Source: Gnetum montanum
Lineage: Eukaryota; Streptophyta; Gnetopsida; Gnetales; Gnetaceae
NCBI GenBank assembly: GCA_015680685.1
Contig: MNCI01006836.1
Location: 1,575-65,574 of the forward strand
Reading direction: 5' to 3'
Length of the DNA: 64,000 nucleotides
The first letter of the stretch is position 1; each line of letters opens with the position of its first letter. The translations under genes were made by a program, and so were the position numbers. This document shows positions 57,100-64,000 of this stretch, piece by piece. Below the pieces are notes generated by a model, which made no database searches, had not been told where the DNA came from, and saw only the letters and a program-made list of their open reading frames with translations.

Positions 57100-58175
57100 G
57101 ACTTGTGCTTACATCGATAGCATAGATGAATTAGAGCAAGTCCACCACTAAATTCCAAGTCTTAACCTTGAAAATATCAATTTGGGGAAGTTGGAAATCC
57201 CTGAGAAATTTAAGTAGGATCCCCTCAAGCTAAAACCATTTCCCACTGGTATGGAATACATGTTTCTTAAAAATAGAAAATTAGTAATGATCAACACTAG
57301 GCTTGCTCCTCAACAAAAAGAAGAACTACTGAAGGTAATCAATAGATGGTCAAAAGCCTTCGCTTGTTCATATCTAGAATTAACTGGAATAGATCCTAGG
57401 ATATGCCAACATATGATTTACATCGACCCCTCCATGAAGCCTCAAAAACAACTCCAGAGGCATTTGAACCCAAAGCTAAAGCAAGTAGTCAAGGAAGAAA
57501 TAGGATAGCTTCTCAAGGTTGGGTTCATATACCCCATTACTGATAGTGAATGGGTTAGCACCTTAGTTATTGTGCCTAAAAAGGGAGGCAAATGGAAGGT
57601 GTGCATAGATTTCAGGCTACTTAATATGGAAACATTCAAAGATCACTTTCTGTTGCCATTTGTTAACCAAGTCTTAGACACCATCACAGGGCATCGTTAC
57701 TATAGTTTTTTTGATGGATATAGTGGATATAATCAAATACAAATAGTCCTAGAAGACCAAGCCAAGACTATGTTCATCAGTCCTTAGGGCACGTTTGCAT
57801 ATAAATAGATGTTGTTTGGCTTGTGCAATGCCCCTACAACATTTCAATGACTAGTTCTAAGCATCTTCCATCAAGCCTTGGATCGGTTAGAGCAAGTGTT
57901 AAAGGTGTGTAGAAACCAATTTGAGGCTCAACTAGTAGAAAAGCCATTTGATGGTCCAAGAGGGTGTATTACTAGGGCACAAAATCTCACACATAGGGAT
58001 AGAGGTAGACCCCAAGAAAATCAAAGTTATCCAAGGAATTACCTGTTAATTGAAAACTGTCAAAGATATTCGATCATTCCTTAGACATACTAGCTACTAT
58101 AGGAGATTTATTGAGAACTTTTCAAAGGTTGGCAAACCATTGGTGGAATTAACAAAAAAGGATGTACCTTTTGAG
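57100..58175 (+). pseudogene. E4 reverse transcriptase with internal deletion of the catalytic loop
   Basis: Clear RT up to the palm: RTS-proximal ICQHMIYIDPSMKPQ (57402 on), VPKKGGKWKVCIDFRLLN (57571 on), FFDGYSGYNQIQI (57709 on) and LFGLCNAPTTFQ (about 57813-57848). Immediately afterwards the text jumps to LDRLEQVLKVC (57878 on), so the segment that should carry YxDD is deleted. The thumb/connection region is present in shifted frames, ending IRSFLRHTSYYRRFIENFSK (58068 on). Downstream KPLVELTKKDVPFE starts the RNase H connection, which is then cut. Confidence 0.85.
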
Positions 58176-58484
58176 CACAAGACATTCAATAAACAACGTC
58201 ACAATCTAAGGATTAGAAAAGTTAAATATCAACTGGGAGATAAGGTTCTCTACTAGAATCCCATACATGTGCCACAACATACTAAATTTCAAACACTGTG
58301 GGAAGGACCTTATATTATTGATGCAACCTTTCCTTTAGGGGTCATGACAATATACAAACCTAAGAGCCTAGATAAGAAACTGTTGGTCAATGTACAAAAA
58401 ACCAAACCAATTCATGAGCTTAGGACAGCCAATACAAATGCTACCTTTTTTGATGGAGAACCTTGCTCACTATTTCGGATCTCC
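58176..58484 (+). pseudogene. E4 integrase C-terminal remnant fused to the RT end by deletion
   Basis: In a single open frame, KDVPFEHKTFNKQRHNLRIR (RT/RNase H junction) passes directly to KVKYQLGDKVLYNP-type text (58220-58262, one stop) and LWEGPYIIDATFPLG (58300 on), the C-terminal beta-barrel of gypsy integrases. RNase H and the integrase zinc and catalytic core are missing, a deletion of perhaps 2 kb (inferred from family layout). Confidence 0.8.
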
Positions 58485-59079
58485 TCCTTCCAACTTGGTC
58501 ATTGGGGATATGGCCACCTATGCTAACCATTTTAGGCCCTCAGTTCTTTTTGAATTTTTATTTTACACATTTTTTATTTTACACATTCTTCCAACTTTTC
58601 TTATTTTTGTTTTACACCATCGTTCATATTTTTACTATTTCTTTATTTCCTTGATGACTTTTATTCATCATCCAATAAGTGCTCATGATGGTGAATTGAA
58701 TTATATCATATTGATTGCTAATGTTTGGTTTTTACCTTTGAATTATGATGTTGATATTAAGGTATGGTTCTTTTGGTAAAACAGGCAATGAGTCCACGCC
58801 ATCCACTCATCCATACAACTCTATGGTCTCCTTTGGCTTGGAACTATATAGTCCTCTTTTTCTAAGTAAACTTTTAATGAATTAGTAGCTGGGTATTTTT
58901 CAAACCGTAAAGACTCAAAGGATGAAAAGGGTGTGACTTCAAGGGGATTCAATGCATTTGTGTTGACCATTCTCTTGGGTGCTTGGATGCTTTTTCCTGG
59001 GATTTTTTCCATTTTAACATTGTTCAGAAATCAGGAAGTTGAGTGAATAAAAATAATTCTTTGCATGATGTGGTTCTCA

Positions 59080-59114
<35 letters not shown>

Positions 59115-60517
59115 AGAAAAGTGAAAATTCAAATCACAACCCTTGGACAAAATAAATGCAAAAAAAAAATGCATGGGTCTTTGCATGGTGTGGTTTCCCT
59201 CTAACAAACAACAACAATAGGGGAATTCAAAGCACATCACTTAGACCAAATAAAAGGGCTACACGCATCGGTTATGGAACTAGAAAGATATGTTACCCAT
59301 GCCTAAAGGTTCCCTCTAACTAAGGCCCCTTCTCACTTCCTACTTCTCCATCTTTCTCTCCTCGGAATCGTGGTGACTCTTTGTGGAAGCATTCTTGTTG
59401 CTTCAAGTAGATGGATTGGGCAAATGTGTTGATGCGAGGTCACTGGATGTGGTTTGTTTAAGTTTGGATTTGGGATGAGTTCTACTCAGTCACATTAACC
59501 ATGAAATACACAAGGGACATTACACAACCTTGTTCTTGGGATTCCATTCCATTCTCTTCTCTCCATGTTTCTCCGCATTTTTTCACCTCATTATCAATTT
59601 TATCATTAGTCTATTTCTGGGTTGATGCATTGTTTTTCTTTGGTGAATTCTTGTGGGTAAGTTTTTAACTCTTGCTTCCAAATGACATTCCTAGAGCCTA
59701 CGAACTTTTTGGATTGTGGGTTTTTCAAGGTATAAAAGGCATGTTCCTACTTTGGGAAGGACCCACTGGCATTCCTTCTTGGTGTAATTGTTAACTTCTT
59801 TCCCTTAAACATTTTTTGCAATTGATCATTTCTTATTTCATCCCCATCCATGACATCCATTTTGTTGGCATTGCCATTGTTATTTTTTCCCATCTTTCTT
59901 GTTTCTCATATTTTTTCATCTTATAGCTACCAAAGGTTCACTCTTAGTCATGGGGGCCCTAGCACAAATTTTTCAATTTTCTTCATTTTACTATTTGCCT
60001 AACCCCTACACCTTGGGTGTCACTTGTGATAAATCTCTAAACTAGTTTCTGCCATAACCACAACTCAGCCAATGTGCTTCATATCAAGGCAAGGTATCAA
60101 CTACATTATGGTTTATCTATCCTTGCTCATTTGTAACTACGTTGTGTGTGCAGATGACAATCATACAAACAATGGACTGGGCTTGTAAGAAGCACTTAGG
60201 ATGGACTGAAACTAGAGCATTTACGAAAAGAGCAAGTCTAGTGGCGTGGCTATGGATAAATAACGGAAGGCGCAATCTTAGCATTGGTGGCAACACGCTT
60301 CATTTTCTTTCTCTCTCTTTCTCTACAAGCTACCAAATAAAGGCTTGGATGTCATTTATGTACAAGTATTCATCACAATGTTGTAATATTCTTATTGATC
60401 CATTCACTGGGCATGTTGAGTCTGTTATCCATCAGCTGCCAATTAGTCAATAATCCCATACCTTCCCAATATTTTGTAAGGAACTTGAGGATAATTTTTC
60501 ATTCAGTCATGGTGGTA
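58485..60517 (+). other. E4 3' untranslated region
   Basis: About 2 kb with no env-like or other recognisable ORF. It includes a diverged tandem duplication (units from about 59057 and 59178, TCTTTGCATGRTGTGGTT) with a 30-base A run (59083-59112) in the first unit. It ends with ACTTGAGGATAATTTTTCAT and the weak polypurine tract CATGGTGGTA before the LTR. Confidence 0.7.
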
Positions 60518-61540
60518 TGATGAGAGTGGTTACTCTAATAATTAGAGTGGTTATTATTAGGGCACTTACTCTAATTATCAGAGCAGTTACTCTAATTATT
60601 AGAGTGGTTACTCTAATTATTAAAGTGGTTATTATTAGAGTAGTTACTTTAATTATTAGAGTGGTTATTATTAGAGTAGTTACTCTAATTATTAGAATGG
60701 TTATTATTAGAGTGGTAGTTTCTCTAAAATTAGAGGGGCAGTTTCTCTAAAATTAGAGTGGCAGGTTTTGTAATTATTAGAGTAGTTGCTCCCAAGCCTA
60801 TAAATACAGTGCCCAGGTGCACAATAGGTAATTTAAAAAAAATAATTTAGAAGAGGAAGTCTTTTAGGAGTCAAGTAGCGAAACTCTAGCCAAGTGCCCA
60901 TAGCAGGAGGTCTAAGTGTGGACAGATCTTTATTTGAGCATTGTGTACCTAAGCACATCTTGTGTACGGCAATAAAGACGAGCTCTTGGATTCATCCTTG
61001 TAGCACTTGAGATTTGTTTTCTTATTCATTTCCTTTATTTTATTTTCTTTTGAATTTATTTTATTTTATTATTTTATTTTATTTTATGCACTTCACATTT
61101 CTATTATTAGCACACAGAGTATGATCACTTCGAGCATACATGTAACACTTGGTAACCTAGTAACGATTAGTGTTTGGTAATCCTAGTAGTGTTGCGCTGG
61201 TTTACTATGTGTACGGCAGGTGAGAATGGATACTAGTGTTAGGATTAGTTTAAATCCTAGTTAATCAGTAGTTAAGTTAAATTAGTCACTTAGTTATCTC
61301 TCTCTCTCCTTCCTTATTAGCAACAGGACATAAAAACATAAAAGCTATAAAAATCATATGCCTCAAACTTACTTAACCATACAATCATGACATATAAGTA
61401 AGTTTGGAAAGACAACAATCAACTAGCCTGTCCTTGTTCCACAAAGGCGCATAGGCACTTAGTCCTTGGAATTCAACTGGATCGTGCATGAAACGCTTGT
61501 ATTCATATGGTTGAGCATATGGGTACCTCGCCACTCATCA
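60518..61540 (+). repeat. E4 3' LTR (1023 bp)
   Basis: Partner of 52785-53763 with TATAAATA at 60799-60806. It is 44 bp longer, chiefly from extra palindromic units (60520-60785). The long ORF across its start is a translation of the repeat. Confidence 0.92.
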
Positions 61541-61545
61541 ATAGT

Positions 61546-62712
61546 ATACAAGGTCATGACATCAAGAAAATAATTTAGTATTTTCAACTCAAATTTAAGA
61601 TTCAAAAGAGTGGTTATTACATCCTCTAACTATTTAGAATTAACACTTATTTAAGCTATCACATTTAACAAACATACTAAAAATGAGCTAAACCTTAGCA
61701 TACAGAGAAAATAGTTCATTCCAAAGCTGTTAGCTATATATCTAAAACATATGATGACTCAAAAAAGTAATCAACTAAGCTATAAAATAAAGATTCAACA
61801 TTAAATAATAGGCTAAAGTAAAAAGTAGAATCTATTTATCTTTTTGTCTATAGATTTACCTATTTATCTATAGCTTTTTGATATACATTGTCTATGTCAT
61901 AAAGCTAATGAACTTTTTTGAGCTACATTGCTAAATAAATGATTTTTGAAAAAACTAAAAAATCATACTATTCTATATATTTCTTTGTCATTTCCTTTAA
62001 ATTTATAGCATTATTAAATTCCCACAAGCCAAATTTCCTAAGAAAAAATTCCTTGTACATATAATTATATTACAAAGGACTTTCTTGCATCTATCTTCCC
62101 ACCTCCAAAACTACCAAATACAAAGAAAAAAACCTAGGAAACTCATGGGCCTAACTTTTAAAACCAACTATCATTGTTACTATGAATCCTTTATGAAGGA
62201 AGATAGCTTCATGACACTTTTTCCTAATTTTCTCTATTATTTTATGGTCTACCATAGGTAGGGAAACTTCCAAAATAAATCTAAATAATGTAGGATAAAT
62301 GCAATTCATTAAAAATTAAAGTGTCTAAGAATCAAGATAGCTTTTCTAATAAATGATGAAGAAGAAGTCATAACAACAGTTTTGTAAAAGAGACTAGTAC
62401 TATAAAGCATAGCTAATAAATATAGGCATTATTCATTCTAGATTAGGAACTTCACTTAAGATGTAGTTCATCAGAAATAAGCTTAGACTAAGTTTTGTTC
62501 TCTACTCATCAATTCCTACTAAACTATGCTATAATACATCATTCATATATTATACTATGAAAAAATTTCTACCACTTTCTAGTGCAACCAATATCCAAAG
62601 ATAACTATCCCCTATAGAAATAAATTTTTTTCTTGAGTATAAATTAAAAGGTAAAATAAAAATTCTATATGGAAACTAAAGATCAGTGACCTTTAAAATG
62701 GTGCTCTTGTAT
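61546..62712. other. AT-rich sequence with no recognisable feature
   Basis: Stops in all frames, no terminal repeats, no similarity noticed to other parts of the window. It might include more of the LINE interrupted by E4, but no LINE motif is visible. Confidence 0.4.
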
Positions 62713-64000
62713 TGATGAGTAGTTGGGTATTCCAACACCCAACTATATAAGTAACACATATTGACACATGACCAAATCATAATCTATGGATGGACAATGT
62801 AAGTATATCTTCCCACTTAGAGTTAGCAAGGTCTAAAAGTATGGTTTAACTCTTAGTAAGGTATAAGATAATCTGATGTTGTTTGCTCTTAAAAATACTA
62901 AGTGTAAACATAATAAAAATGATTATAAATTCTAATTCTAAGTATAATGAGAATGCAAGGCTATCCTATCCTATGATAATAAGTATCTGTTCTTGGTTTT
63001 CCATACATGTCCTAGGCTAATGTAACTATTACTAAGATTACCAAGTAACTTAACTATTAAGTGAATCAAGCAAAGTCATTACTGGATTAACAAAAATTAT
63101 ACTTTACACTTGAAACTAGTCATACTTATTCCACCTTACTAATAAACATTAGAATTGTAAATGACATAGTAAAGGTAAAGGTAAACATTATGGAAAAGTA
63201 AATTTATGCTAAGTGATATGCTGCAATAATGAAGAAAAATCTAGATCTTTATTTTCATTCATGAATTATATCCAAGAATAATCTACTAAAATAAAGTATT
63301 TATAGGCATAATCATGATCCACTACATCATATCTATGATGACGTATGTAGGGCTACAATATTATAACTATGATGTCATATTTCTTATGATAAAGTATTTG
63401 ATCATACCCCCATGACTAAATGAAAACTCATCCACAAGTTTAGAAACAAAAGAATGATAGAGTTTCTGACAAACTTGTGTGATTACATAGAATTTATTAT
63501 TATGATACATATATACATGAATTACTCTACTATGAATGTCTAATCATGCTTCAAATGGTGTTACAAAATTATCATGCAACACATGATTGACATATATGAC
63601 AAAGATAAAACTAAACTAAACTAATTCCAATGTAGCTTTCTTTAAGTTCTAGGAAATAGTGGTTCCTCTATTGGCCTTTTTCCTTTGTCATGTAACTTTT
63701 GGAATTAATATTGGTTCAATAGTGCTTTGATCTTTTCTTCCTTTGATCTAAGATAATGTATTGTCCATGTTAATTTAACAATGTTGGTAGGAGTTTGTAC
63801 TTTCCAATGACATGGAAATTATGGAAACATGCTATTTTCTTTGATGTACCATGCTACTAACGATGTTATTTCTTCCTTAAAAACTTTATTCATCTTCTTA
63901 CTCTTAATAATTTATCATTCTTATAACTAGGTTTGCTACTACATCTTTTTTTATCCTAGTTGCTAGACTTGATTATTTGTAGTTTGGAGTTTTCTATGTG
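62713..64000 (-). mobile_element. E5: E1-like non-autonomous element, 3' LTR and 3' internal end
   Basis: Minus-strand 3' LTR 63404-62713 (692 bp, ending CTCATCA; TATAAATA at 63304-63297; AATAAAGAT near 63250), preceded by GGGGGTA (63411-63405) and the conserved upstream AGTTTTCATTTAGTCATG. From about 63640 to the window end the sequence is a diverged copy of 200-460, the ORF2 3' end of E1. For instance GGAAACATGCTATTTTCTTT (63824 on) matches GGAAACATTTTATTTTCTTT (400 on). E5 continues beyond the window. Confidence 0.82.
63640..64000 (-). pseudogene. E5 ORF2, 3' end (fragment)
   Basis: Nucleotide homology to the 3' end of E1 ORF2 (210-560) in the same order and strand. Too many stops and gaps to follow one frame. 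It shows that ORF2 is a regular component of this family and not a one-off in E1. Confidence 0.6.

Larger units (their letters stand above)
52780..61545 (+). mobile_element. Complete Athila-like LTR retrotransposon E4 with target duplication
   Basis: 5' LTR 52785-53763, decayed tRNA-Asp primer site, gag, protease, RT, remnant of integrase, long 3' UTR, 3' LTR 60518-61540. The LTRs start TGATGAG and end CTCATCA. The flanks ACAGT (52780-52784) and ATAGT (61541-61545) are a 5-bp target duplication with one C-to-T change. In a 240-bp stretch from the TATA box on I count about 17 LTR-LTR differences, mostly transitions, so it is an old insertion. Pol has lost most of its catalytic parts. Confidence 0.9.

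Noticed and set aside
58485-60517. An envelope-like third ORF of E4, as some Athila elements have
   Set aside because: No open stretch with a signal peptide or transmembrane pattern can be followed; the membrane-like ORF at 58390-58779 is T-rich UTR.
60517-60750. 77-residue ORF rich in Val/Ile/Arg at the E4 3' LTR
   Set aside because: It reads the palindromic U3 minisatellite; the 5' LTR copy is not open and no protein feature is present.
1-64000. A single-copy host gene in the window
   Set aside because: Every region with protein similarity belongs to a retroelement or the pararetrovirus; the remaining gaps (7936-8689, 12327-13833, 61546-62712) have stops in all frames.

Overview
This is plant nuclear DNA made almost entirely of degraded, nested retroelements. 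I see no intact cellular host gene, rRNA, tRNA gene or CRISPR. The plant assignment rests on Ty3/gypsy lineages restricted to plants (Athila-like with a tRNA-Asp primer site, Tat-like with a second RNase H, a third gypsy type with a Met primer site), an endogenous caulimovirid, plant-transposon-type accessory ORFs and pervasive C-to-T decay. A seed plant with a large repeat-rich genome is likely. The species cannot be named from the sequence.

Layout. (1) 1-7935, minus strand: a non-autonomous Athila-like element, E1 (5' LTR 7069-7935, gag, then a long accessory ORF2 in place of pol; its 3' LTR leaves the window). (2) 7936-14143: a decayed LINE, a G-rich low-complexity block, LTR remnants, and a tRNA-derived SINE-like copy. 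(3) 14144-48495, plus strand: a very large Tat-like element, A. Its gag is split by an endogenous pararetrovirus (about 18143-24896, minus), whose movement-protein gene is itself split by a solo Athila-like LTR (23578-24394). Between protease and reverse transcriptase, A has an intron-like region (26729-42129) that holds a complete antisense gene of about seven exons (41650 down to 27410). Exon 6 of that gene is interrupted by a second, gag-pro-only Tat-like element, B (28204-37290). A's pol follows (42130-45618), then a 3' UTR with an intron-like repeat array, then a truncated 3' LTR. (4) 48496-52137, minus: a third gypsy element, C (LTR, Met-type PBS, gag, protease, RT), cut off at A's LTR. 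(5) 52414-52784: the 3' end of an RTE-like LINE, into which a complete Athila-like element E4 (52785-61540, plus) has inserted. (6) 62713-64000, minus: the 3' end of E5, a relative of E1.

How the parts relate. E4 has gag-protease-RT, though its pol is now broken. E1 and E5 keep related termini and E1 keeps a related gag, but where pol should be they carry an ORF2 of the putative plant transposon protein type plus coiled coils, so they probably depended on E4-like partners. A has the Tat pol order including a second RNase H. B matches A but lacks both the antisense gene and pol, so it looks like a deletion derivative mobilised in trans. Nearly every long ORF is broken by stops, most of them TAG in place of CAG, as expected of long-methylated DNA.

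The most notable feature is the spliced-looking antisense gene inside the A element. Its exon frames continue across GT-AG introns, and across B once B is removed. Its promoter region shares a motif with A's own LTR.
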